NCBI GenBank assembly: GCA_018402665.1
Contig: JAGYIN010000002.1
Location: 124,001 to 188,000 of the forward strand
From: Schleiferiaceae bacterium
Lineage (GTDB): Bacteria > Bacteroidota > Bacteroidia > Flavobacteriales > Schleiferiaceae
Length of the DNA: 64,000 nucleotides
Direction of reading: 5' to 3'
Of this stretch, positions 16,606 through 23,901 are shown one piece after another. The notes under the pieces were generated by a model, which was given only the letters and a program-made list of their open reading frames with translations, was not told the DNA's origin and made no database searches. Made by a program: the position numbers and the translations under genes. The number at the start of each line of letters is the position of its first letter. Position 1 is the first letter of the stretch.

Positions 16606-17757
16606 AAAAGCCAGTAAGAAAACCCCTGCTTGCCTTTCTAATAAACTTTCCGTCATCCCTGTGCATAAAAATAGCGCCCAAGCGTAACGCCAGGGTCCTC
16701 GAGACTGCAAGAATCCAACGGTAAATAAAAACAGGATTAGCACCACTCCGACCAACCCGCCCTCGGCGAAGTTTTGCAGCATGATGTTGTGAAAGTCGTA
16801 TTTGAACTCATAGAGGTAATACGGCTCTTTTTTCCTGTAAAATACGGCCTCACAGGATTGAAGCGCCTCGTGCAGGAGTTCATCGCCTGCTCCATTTCCC
16901 ACGCCGATCAGGGGAGCTTCCTTCGCTACATTCCAGCCGTATTTCCATAAATAGACCCGGTGGTTGGTTTGCTTACCGTCGACCACTCCACCTATACTGC
17001 GCCATTCATTTTTAAGATCAGTCAGTCGTCGTGAGGTTCCAGGCAAGACTGCCATGAGCGTTACCATGGATATAATGATTCCAGCAGCCCACAGACTCGC
17101 CTTTTTCTTGTTAGCGATTTTTCCTCGTAGTAAGTCAAGCGTGCGTACAAGAATAAAAACAGGTAGGAGTAGAAGGTGAATACGTGCACTGAGCATGATA
17201 CAGCCGAAGAGCAGCCATACAACCAACAGCAGATGAAGGAGTCGGTGTTTTTTGCGGGCACTGTTCCAGAGTTGGGCTTCAAGGATAAATGCGGCGACGA
17301 GCAGGTAGAGGCTTTGGTAGTGGATGCCTAATCGGCCCCCTAATTCGAGGTCATTGTATTGTACCCAGCCGTGCTTGAATAGGCTCTCCGCAACTGTCCA
17401 ACTCCACGCTGCAACAGTAGCATATGCAAAGAGCAACCCCCAATTTTGGTGCGCTTTCATTTCCACGTCCTTTGAGCGGGATCCCACGATAAGTCCCATC
17501 AGTACGATTGGGAGAATCATGACGAGATCGTCCCAACCTTCACTGCGGTAAGGACTCCACCAAACACTGATCAGCTCCCAGTCGAAGAACGCCGCTGTTG
17601 CAAAAAGCAACCACTTATTAAGATGCCATTTGCCCTGAAAGAGCAGTGCTGCCCCTACTAAAATAAGCCCGTAAAGCGGGCTGAGCCACTCAAAGGCAAA
17701 AGGTAAAAGCACCGCCGCACTAGCGACGGCATAAAAGAGAAAAGATCGATTTTGCAT
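16558..17757 (-). CDS. O-antigen ligase / polymerase-like membrane protein
   Basis: A 399-residue integral membrane protein with about ten hydrophobic segments. The large loop between the last membrane helices carries GVGNGAGDELLHEALQ, then FKYDFHNIMLQNFAEGG, the His/Asn/Gly pattern of the Wzy_C (O-antigen ligase) family. Such proteins join or polymerise lipid-linked glycans at the periplasmic face. No glycosyltransferase cluster surrounds it, so its acceptor is unknown. It starts on the base after the protease stop, implying one message. Its final 16 codons overlap murF-alr on the other strand, which is unusual but leaves both frames open. Confidence 0.85.
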   Translation of the reverse strand: MQNRSFLFYAVASAAVLLPFAFEWLSPLYGLILVGAALLFQGKWHLNKWLLFATAAFFDWELISVWWSPYRSEGWDDLVMILPIVLMGLIVGSRSKDVEMKAHQNWGLLFAYATVAAWSWTVAESLFKHGWVQYNDLELGGRLGIHYQSLYLLVAAFILEAQLWNSARKKHRLLHLLLVVWLLFGCIMLSARIHLLLLPVFILVRTLDLLRGKIANKKKASLWAAGIIISMVTLMAVLPGTSRRLTDLKNEWRSIGGVVDGKQTNHRVYLWKYGWNVAKEAPLIGVGNGAGDELLHEALQSCEAVFYRKKEPYYLYEFKYDFHNIMLQNFAEGGLVGVVLILFLFTVGFLQSRGPWRYAWALFLCTGMTESLLERQAGVFLLAFLILQIQTGNPSAKAR

Positions 17758-19407
17758 TTAAAGAGTAACGCTCAACAGTTCCGACATCGTTTGTGGATTT
17801 AAGACAATTTCTGCTGCACGAGCAATAACTTCATCTTTTTGCAATCCACGTTCAAGCGCACCGGGCATGGAATATTTACGTTGGATCAAATAATCGGAGA
17901 GGTAGTCACTAATAGCCGCTTTTTCAGATTTTAGTACGTGGTCCTTACGCGTTTTAATGGCTTCGAGCACAGGATTTAAATCTTCCTCACCGAGATAATC
18001 CATTTCACTGGCCAATTCTTGCAACTCCTTTAAGCGTAACTCACTCATGCTTTCATACGTGAATTTTTCCTGGGTCAGGAAGTTGGTGAAATCGGTCCAA
18101 AACACCTCGTCGATTTCAAAATCACCGACAGTCATATCCTCAGGCATTTTTCCAATGGTGCGGGCGGCAAATTTCAAATCCAAGCCTTCGGCACTCAACG
18201 CTGCCACAAACTCTGGATAATAGTCGTTCGCTAGTAGAGAATCTGGTATAATACCGTTGCCATCGACGACGATTCGACCGTTTTTCGTCGCGAATGTATG
18301 CAGGTCTGCTTTGTCGATCCGCTTTCCTGCACCATCACGGTCATACGTCACTTTTTGAATGCAACGTCCCGACGGTGTGTAGTATTTTGCTACCGTCACT
18401 TTCATTTGTGCCCCAAAAGGTAAGGGGTGGATTTGTTGAACCAATCCTTTGCCAAAACTGGGCTCGCCTAAAATTACTGCACGGTCAAGGTCTTGAAGGG
18501 CTCCTGCCACAATCTCGCTGGCCGAAGCACTCGAACCGTCCGTAAGAACAGCCAGTGGAATTTCGGGTAAAATGGGTTGGCCTATAGTGCGGTAAACGTC
18601 TTGAACTTCACCTCCTCGACCGCGGGTAGAAACCAATGTATCACTCGAAGAAACAAACAAACTCACAATTTTCACTGCCTCCATAAGTAAGCCTCCGCCG
18701 TTTCCGCGAAGATCTAAGAGCAATGCTTTAGGATCTTGTTTTTTTAATGCTAAAGCAGCGTTCTTCACTTGCGCACCTGCCTGCTCAGTGAACGACTCCA
18801 GGTAGATATACGCCACGCCATCTTCGCGCATGCCATAATAGGGTACGGCATCTTTTGTAATGGTTTCGCGCTCAAAAGTGAAGTTCAATACCGGCGCATC
18901 GAAGCGCTTTGCAGAAATCGTCACTTCAGTTCCGGGCGTTCCCTTGAGCAAGGTGCTGACTTCATTCACACGAAGATTTTCAACGGGTTTTCCGTCTACA
19001 AAAAGCAACGCATCACCCACCAGCAAACCGGCTTTATCGGCAGGTCCTCCAGGGTCAATGTCCGAAATTAGTACCGCATCATCTATTTTTTGAATAATAC
19101 AGCCTATGCCACCATATTCCCCCGTTTGTAGCAACCGAACATCTTCAATCTGATCTTCCGGATAGTACACCGTATAGGGGTCCAATTCTTTCAGCATTCC
19201 CGTTATAGCCGCCCCTACAGCTTGCTCTGCACTCACCGGGTCTACATAAACGTTTTGCACCTCGCGAAGCACCGCCGTAAACACCTCTAACTGTTTGCTC
19301 GTTTCGAACGGATCGCCCGCCGATGCGCTCGTCAATAGCCCCGCGCAACCAATGATTGCCGGTAATAAAAGCTTTTTAGCCCAATGGATCACTGGAGATT
19401 TCTTCAT
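17758..19407 (-). CDS. C-terminal processing peptidase, S41 family (CtpA-like)
   Basis: A 549-residue exported protease from the ATG at 19407 (MKKSPVIHW...), which gives a signal peptide ending near LTSASA. The PDZ domain covers about residues 80-160 (GGIGCIIQK, PADKAGLLVGDALLFVDGKP). The S41 core follows with LDLRGNGGGLL, then the catalytic Ser in DGSSASASEIVAGAL and Lys in GEPSFGKGLVQ. A C-terminal helical extension of about 150 residues is typical of Bacteroidota members. It trims C-termini of periplasmic or outer-membrane proteins. The first 32 bases lie inside rnpA. Confidence 0.93.
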   Translation of the reverse strand: MKKSPVIHWAKKLLLPAIIGCAGLLTSASAGDPFETSKQLEVFTAVLREVQNVYVDPVSAEQAVGAAITGMLKELDPYTVYYPEDQIEDVRLLQTGEYGGIGCIIQKIDDAVLISDIDPGGPADKAGLLVGDALLFVDGKPVENLRVNEVSTLLKGTPGTEVTISAKRFDAPVLNFTFERETITKDAVPYYGMREDGVAYIYLESFTEQAGAQVKNAALALKKQDPKALLLDLRGNGGGLLMEAVKIVSLFVSSSDTLVSTRGRGGEVQDVYRTIGQPILPEIPLAVLTDGSSASASEIVAGALQDLDRAVILGEPSFGKGLVQQIHPLPFGAQMKVTVAKYYTPSGRCIQKVTYDRDGAGKRIDKADLHTFATKNGRIVVDGNGIIPDSLLANDYYPEFVAALSAEGLDLKFAARTIGKMPEDMTVGDFEIDEVFWTDFTNFLTQEKFTYESMSELRLKELQELASEMDYLGEEDLNPVLEAIKTRKDHVLKSEKAAISDYLSDYLIQRKYSMPGALERGLQKDEVIARAAEIVLNPQTMSELLSVTL

Positions 19408-19768
19408 AATAGGTGTTGTAGCTGTCAATCAATTTTAGAAATCCGTCTTCTAAAAAAGTATATTCATTGCGTCGATTGCCCAGATAACGTAAAGACCACG
19501 CCTGTTGTTGCGTGGGACCTTTGATCAGGTGTTTGTTCAGTCGGTATAATTCGCGCATTTGTCTTTTAATGCGGTTTCTGTGTACGGCGCTTTTGATAGA
19601 ACGTTTTGGAACCACAATAGCGACCTGCCGTTGTACCTCCGGTTCGAGCGATGCATCAATAAAGCGCAAAGAAAAGGGAAAGGACTTTAAAGTCTTTCCT
19701 TCTTTGTGAATGGCATCGAACAGCCGTGGGCTGGTCAGTTTTTCGTCTTTGGAAAAGGTAAAGCGCAT
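19376..19768 (-). CDS. rnpA: Ribonuclease P protein component
   Basis: A 130-residue basic protein that supports the RNase P RNA in tRNA 5' maturation. The family core is FPFSLRFIDA, then VAIVVPKRSIKSAVHRNRIK (residues about 45-70), including the RNR-type motif, followed by RQMRELYR. The N-terminus RFTFSKDEKLTSPRLFDAI fits other RnpA starts, so the ATG at 19768 is very likely right. The odd feature is that this ATG sits directly after the T-run of a strong terminator hairpin for hemD, leaving no leader between hairpin and start. The 3' end overlaps the protease gene. Confidence 0.95.
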   Translation of the reverse strand: MRFTFSKDEKLTSPRLFDAIHKEGKTLKSFPFSLRFIDASLEPEVQRQVAIVVPKRSIKSAVHRNRIKRQMRELYRLNKHLIKGPTQQQAWSLRYLGNRRNEYTFLEDGFLKLIDSYNTYYEEISSDPLG

Positions 19769-19796
19769 AAAAAAAGCCCGGCTGAACGCCGGGCTT
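19769..19796 (-). terminator. Rho-independent terminator after hemD
   Basis: On the minus strand a 9-bp stem (AAGCCCGGC / GCCGGGCTT) with a five-base loop is followed by seven T. The T-run ends at the rnpA ATG. Confidence 0.85.
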
Positions 19797-19813
19797 GTAA
19801 ATTAAGGATTTTC

Positions 19814-20578
19814 TTACTTCTTATTGACATCCTTGATATAATCGCTGATGGCTTTAGTCATAGACGGTGCATCCGGCGTTGGCGCAGGAATATCTACAAT
19901 CAATCCGTGGCTTTCTGCCTCTTTTTGAGTCGTCGATCCAAAACAGGCTAGACGCGTGTTATTCTGCTTAAAATCGGGGAAATTCTCGTAAAGGGATTTG
20001 ATACCTGAAGGAGAGAAAAAGACCAAGATGTCGTAAAATACGTCTTCGAGGTCACTTAAATCACTCACCACGGTATTGAACAGTACAGCACGTGTGTAGT
20101 CTAAACCCGCAGACTCGAGCGCAGCAGGAATAGATGGCTTTAGACTATCAGAAGAGGGCATTAAAAACTTCTCATTCTTGAATTTTTTCAAGGTAGGAAT
20201 GAGTTCATCAATCTTCAAGTTGCCGTGGTAAATCTTGCGCTTACGGTACACGACGTATTTCTGTAAGTAATAGGCGATCGCTTCAGAAATACAGAAATAG
20301 CGAGTATCTGCCGAGATTTGTACACGCATCTCTTCACACATTCTAAAATAGTGGTCCACCGCATTCTTAGAAGTGAAGATGACATTGCGGTATTCACGAA
20401 TTTGAATTTTATCCTTTCTAAAGTTGGATGCATTCACGCCTTCAACGTGGATAAAAGAACGAAAGTCAACATCTATTTTATGCTTATCTGCAAGTGTAAA
20501 AAAAGGGTGACTTTCAGTGGTGGGTTCTGGTTGCGAAACTAGAATGGACCTCACCTTTACTTTTCGGGTGTCTGTCAT
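19814..20578 (-). CDS. hemD: Uroporphyrinogen-III synthase
   Basis: A 254-residue protein of the HemD fold, which cyclises hydroxymethylbilane to uroporphyrinogen III in haem synthesis. Signs are the N-terminal SILVSQPEPT strand, VIFTSKNAVDHYF (residues about 65-77), FLMPSSDSLKPSIPAAL, ILVFFSPSGIKSLYENF and ACFGSTTQKEAESHGL; the two alpha/beta lobes are both present. Bacteroidota HemD proteins are divergent, and this matches that version. It lies eight bases after DUF4271, a pairing I recognise from Bacteroidota, and ends in a strong terminator. Confidence 0.92.
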   Translation of the reverse strand: MTDTRKVKVRSILVSQPEPTTESHPFFTLADKHKIDVDFRSFIHVEGVNASNFRKDKIQIREYRNVIFTSKNAVDHYFRMCEEMRVQISADTRYFCISEAIAYYLQKYVVYRKRKIYHGNLKIDELIPTLKKFKNEKFLMPSSDSLKPSIPAALESAGLDYTRAVLFNTVVSDLSDLEDVFYDILVFFSPSGIKSLYENFPDFKQNNTRLACFGSTTQKEAESHGLIVDIPAPTPDAPSMTKAISDYIKDVNKK

Positions 20579-20585
20579 GTGTGTG

Positions 20586-21152
20586 TTATTGGACGGCTAT
20601 TACTAACGGGGCTAGTTCAAGTCCACAAAGGTACAAAATCGCGTAAACTCTAGTTCCAAATGTCTTAAAAACAACGAATCCCGGTTGTTTCACGGCGAAA
20701 TAGACCATTCCGAGCACATGAAAGGACAAGAATACATAACGGCTGCGCTCTTCTGAAAAGTAACCTGTGAGTGATAAGAGCAAGAGAAAGGCAGCTGTGA
20801 AGGCGTACCAAAGCGATAATAACGCGGTCATGGTGCCCAGTTTCCATACCGCACGAACGCCTTCCTCTTTGAGCAGAAAATGAATCAAAAATGAAAAGCT
20901 AAAGCGTAAAAAAAGCAAGGAAGGGATGGCTAATAACAGAAGGGGATGCGCTTCGTATCCCGCGAAGTACAGGCTGATGGCGCCAAAAACAGCCATGGAT
21001 GCCCAAAGAAAAATTTGGGTACTCACTTTTATCGGATGTTCTGAGATACTATTTAAATCGGCTCTTACCCAACGTTTAAAGAACGTTGGTTGAGTCACTC
21101 GCAAAAAGGCGAGGACTGCAAGTAGTGCGATAAAAATCCATTTCGTGCCCAT
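20586..21152 (-). CDS. DUF4271 membrane protein
   Basis: A 188-residue integral membrane protein with about five or six hydrophobic helices, starting at the ATG at 21152 (the codon before it is TTG). The pattern of spaced helices ending in a conserved C-terminal YAILYLCGLELAPLV fits DUF4271, a Bacteroidota family of unknown function encoded directly before hemD. The family role is unknown; co-transcription with hemD suggests a link to haem metabolism or membrane supply, but this is inference. A TAACTTTG box that overlaps the end of the upstream gene gives the pair its own promoter. Confidence 0.85.
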   Translation of the reverse strand: MGTKWIFIALLAVLAFLRVTQPTFFKRWVRADLNSISEHPIKVSTQIFLWASMAVFGAISLYFAGYEAHPLLLLAIPSLLFLRFSFSFLIHFLLKEEGVRAVWKLGTMTALLSLWYAFTAAFLLLLSLTGYFSEERSRYVFLSFHVLGMVYFAVKQPGFVVFKTFGTRVYAILYLCGLELAPLVIAVQ

Positions 21153-21159
21153 CAAGGCA

Positions 21160-21167
21160 CAAAGTTA
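21160..21167 (-). promoter_or_regulatory. -7 promoter box of DUF4271-hemD (TAACTTTG)
   Basis: Minus-strand TAACTTTG matches TAnnTTTG exactly, overlaps the stop codon of the preceding gene and ends seven bases before the DUF4271 ATG. Confidence 0.5.
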
Positions 21168-21992
21168 CTGTAAAACAATGTGCTTGTACTGTATGGTACC
21201 GTCTTTGAATAGGGCGTGAAGGATATAATTACCTCGCGGCAGGCTGCTGATATCGAACTGATCATTACCCGTAGCAGACCAGGACTGGTCCATACTTAAA
21301 AAGCGTCCGATCGTGTTGTATAAGCGGACCTCTTTCAATCCTTCAGCTTTCACAGTGATGTACGCTGTCGCAGGAGAAGGATAGACCTTCAAGGCCGATT
21401 GTATGTGATTTTCAGTCCGTCCCATAACAAGGCCAGGGTAGAGTGTTTTAGACGCAGTAACTACATAATCTCCAGAGGTTGTTCCATTGCTGTTGGTGTA
21501 GTTGACCGCAACATAAATAGTTACTGAATCCCCCATATTTCCTGTATCCCAGTCCCATACCCAACTAATGGCATTGTTCGAAACAGCCGTTGAAGAACTC
21601 TTGTGGGTAACGTAGTTTGAACTCGTGATTTTCGTGTTGGTTGAAGACGGTGTGGATAGCGTACCAATGTGATTGCCGCTTGCATCTTCAATACTCGCTG
21701 AGAAACCAATTTTTGAACTTCCGGCAGCAGCAACATCCAGGTATACACGAGTCTGAATAGAGTCTCTTATCGTATCGCTGTAGTTGCTCATACCCGCATC
21801 AGGCGTAACATTTACTTTAATATCGATCAGTTCATTTCCGTTAGGACTCCCTCCGCCGTGGCAGTAGCCTCCTGAACAAGTTTGTCCGTTGGATGCCGGT
21901 GAGCCGCTCTTGCCGCCTGGTGAGCCGCCAGAATTCGTGTACGAATAGTTAACGATTCCAATGAGTGCGAATAGCAAGGCGAATTTCTTCAT
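21165..21992 (-). CDS. Secreted choice-of-anchor V protein with type IX sorting domain
   Basis: A 275-residue exported protein from the ATG at 21992. A signal peptide (MKKFALLFALIGIVNYSYT) is followed by the choice-of-anchor V opening SGSPASNGQTCSGGYCHGGG. Most members have a CxxCH haem-like motif here; this one reads CSGGYCH, that is Cx4CH. The middle is a Reeler-like beta domain. The last 75 residues (LKVYPSPATAYITVKAEG, then GNYILHALFKDG and KHIVLQ) form a type A C-terminal sorting domain for type IX secretion. The protein is thus probably exported to the cell surface. Function and ligand are unknown. Confidence 0.85.
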   Translation of the reverse strand: MKKFALLFALIGIVNYSYTNSGGSPGGKSGSPASNGQTCSGGYCHGGGSPNGNELIDIKVNVTPDAGMSNYSDTIRDSIQTRVYLDVAAAGSSKIGFSASIEDASGNHIGTLSTPSSTNTKITSSNYVTHKSSSTAVSNNAISWVWDWDTGNMGDSVTIYVAVNYTNSNGTTSGDYVVTASKTLYPGLVMGRTENHIQSALKVYPSPATAYITVKAEGLKEVRLYNTIGRFLSMDQSWSATGNDQFDISSLPRGNYILHALFKDGTIQYKHIVLQ

Positions 21993-22116
21993 AACAGGGT
22001 CCAATTTTCTTTCTGCATTAAAGATGCGAATATCTCTTGATTGTAAACAACAATAATTCGGCCATTGTGTTTTAATTTCAACACCTCTTTTAATTTGAAC
22101 CTTAAATTGAACAGGC

Positions 22117-23289
22117 ATGGATGCATTCCACCACCCGGACTATTACCAATTGGACGATTTACTCTCCGAGGAACATAAAATGGTTCGCGATGCGACAAGA
22201 GATTGGATCAAAAGATCCGTCAGTCCCATCATCGAAGATTACGCGCAGCGCGCCGCTTTTCCAGATCATCTGGTTAAAGAAATGGGTGAAATCGGCTTGT
22301 TTGGTCCTTATATCCCTGAAGAATACGGCGGCGCAGGGTTGGATCACATGAGTTATGGCTTAATGATGCAAGAGGTGGAACGCGGTGATTCCGGAGTTCG
22401 CTCCACGTGTTCCGTTCAAAGTTCACTAGTGATGTTCCCCATCTTCGCTTATGGATCTGAGGAGCAAAAGCGTAAGTTTTTGCCGAAGCTTGCTACGGGT
22501 GAGTTTCTAGGTTCTTTCGGTTTGACAGAACCTAATTTCGGATCGAATCCCGGCGGCATGACCACAAACTTCAAGGAAGATGGTGACGATGTCATCTTGA
22601 ACGGTGCGAAAATGTGGATTTCAAATGCGCCGTTCTGTGATGTCGCGGTAGTTTGGGCGAAAAACGAAGCGGGACGTATTAAAGGGATTATCGTTGAACG
22701 CGGTATGGAAGGTTTTACAACGCCTGAAACGCACAATAAATGGTCGCTTCGCGCGTCAGCGACCGGAGAATTGGTCTTTGATAACGTACGCGTGCCGAAA
22801 TCAAATATTTTACCGGGTCGTGACGGTCTAGGTGCGCCACTTTCCTGTCTAGACAGTGCACGTTTTGGTATTGCTTGGGGTGCCTTAGGAGCTGCTATGG
22901 ATTGTTACGATACTGCGTTGCGTTATTCGAAAGAACGCATCCAGTTTGGTAAGCCGATCGCAGGTTTCCAGCTGCAACAGAAAAAATTGGCTGAGATGAT
23001 TACTGAAATCACGAAAGCACAACTGTTGACCTACAGACTGGGGCAACTTAAGAATGAAGGTAAAGCCACTACTGGACAGATTTCCATGGCAAAAAGAAAT
23101 AATGTTGAGATTGCATTGAATATTGCTCGAGAAGCCCGTCAAATGCTGGGTGGAATGGGAATTACCGGCGATTTCTCCATCATGCGCCACATGATGAACC
23201 TAGAATCTGTTGTAACCTATGAAGGTACTCATGACATTCACTTGCTCATTACGGGATTAGACATCACCGGAGAGAACGCGTTTGTTTAA
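22117..23289 (+). CDS. Acyl-CoA dehydrogenase, glutaryl-CoA dehydrogenase type
   Basis: A 390-residue FAD enzyme. Family motifs are EEYGGAGLDHMSYGLM, GLTEPNFGSNPGGM, KMWISNAPFCDVAVVWAK, the FAD-binding ERIQFGKPIAGFQLQQKKLA and the C-terminal catalytic base in VVTYEGTHDIH. The Tyr-Glu-Gly-Thr-His-Asp-Ile-His form with the Glu at this position and the overall sequence fit glutaryl-CoA dehydrogenase, which decarboxylates glutaryl-CoA to crotonyl-CoA during lysine or tryptophan breakdown. Electrons would pass to the ETF encoded at 36-37.8 kb. It stands alone and ends in a strong terminator. Confidence 0.92.
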   Translation: MDAFHHPDYYQLDDLLSEEHKMVRDATRDWIKRSVSPIIEDYAQRAAFPDHLVKEMGEIGLFGPYIPEEYGGAGLDHMSYGLMMQEVERGDSGVRSTCSVQSSLVMFPIFAYGSEEQKRKFLPKLATGEFLGSFGLTEPNFGSNPGGMTTNFKEDGDDVILNGAKMWISNAPFCDVAVVWAKNEAGRIKGIIVERGMEGFTTPETHNKWSLRASATGELVFDNVRVPKSNILPGRDGLGAPLSCLDSARFGIAWGALGAAMDCYDTALRYSKERIQFGKPIAGFQLQQKKLAEMITEITKAQLLTYRLGQLKNEGKATTGQISMAKRNNVEIALNIAREARQMLGGMGITGDFSIMRHMMNLESVVTYEGTHDIHLLITGLDITGENAFV

Positions 23290-23317
23290 CGAATCAAAAC
23301 ATCAAGAAATACGCCTA

Positions 23318-23347
23318 AAATCGCTCCAGAAATGGGGCGATTTTTTT
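23318..23347. terminator. Shared terminator between the acyl-CoA dehydrogenase and lipoprotein genes
   Basis: A 10-bp stem (AAATCGCTCC / GGGGCGATTT, one G-T pair) with a six-base loop is followed by seven T on the plus strand and four T on the minus strand. It therefore fits as a terminator for both convergent genes; the lipoprotein stop codon lies in the T-run. Confidence 0.85.
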
Positions 23348-23807
23348 AGTTGGTAATGCGGATGATGTTCCCGCCGTCAAATTGGCAAGAGAACTCTTTG
23401 ACCGGTAGGATGTAGGAAGTATCTATGCTTTGTCCATCCAAGGCTTGGTACTTGTGGTCGTTACATCCGCAGGTAAGATAAAGATCACCCATGCTGCTAC
23501 TCAGTAATCCGCAACCATCATTCCAGTGGTAGGGGCAGGCCAGTTCATAGGCCGCAAAATCGTAGTACTCTTGATCGAAATAGCGACGGTAAATTAAGAT
23601 GCCTCCATGTCCTGCGTTTGGGAGAAGAAGTTGTCCACCCACAACCGTCAAATTAAAACTCGATGGATCGCTCAAATAGACCGTTTCATCCACCAAAGGT
23701 TCCGGAATATCGTACTGTACTGTTGTGGAATTACAGCCGAAAGCGACGAGTGACAGGCTGAAAATTGCAACTAAACGTCTGAAATTCAATAGAATTGTTC
23801 TTTCCAT
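23346..23807 (-). CDS. Rieske-like lipoprotein
   Basis: A 153-residue protein from the ATG at 23807 with a short basic N-terminus, a hydrophobic core and a lipobox ending LVAFGC, so it should be a lipid-anchored envelope protein. The second half resembles Rieske [2Fe-2S] domains, with two Cys/His clusters: ACPYH near residue 93 and TCGCNDHKYQALDG near residue 116, followed by a closing LPVKEF strand. The clusters are CxxH and CxxH (classic Rieske is CxH and CxxH), so cluster binding is not certain. Small Rieske-like lipoproteins are common in Flavobacteriales. The partner is unknown. Confidence 0.65.
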   Translation of the reverse strand: MERTILLNFRRLVAIFSLSLVAFGCNSTTVQYDIPEPLVDETVYLSDPSSFNLTVVGGQLLLPNAGHGGILIYRRYFDQEYYDFAAYELACPYHWNDGCGLLSSSMGDLYLTCGCNDHKYQALDGQSIDTSYILPVKEFSCQFDGGNIIRITN

Positions 23808-23860
23808 AGGTTTACGCAAGATATGCACAAATTGGTTGTGGTTTCTGCCGGTCTACTTCT

Positions 23861-23868
23861 TATATTTA
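23861..23868 (+). promoter_or_regulatory. Probable -7 promoter box of the TonB receptor operon (TATATTTA)
   Basis: TATATTTA is one base from TAnnTTTG, with a TTG about 22 bases upstream. It gives a leader of about 25-30 bases. Confidence 0.4.
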
Positions 23869-23901
23869 CATCCTTATAACCCAAAAGTAATGCCAGTTTT
23901 T

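Noticed and set aside
23725-23901. Upstream in-frame extension of the TonB receptor
   Set aside because: It overlaps the divergent lipoprotein gene, lies upstream of the promoter-like box and would bury the signal peptide.
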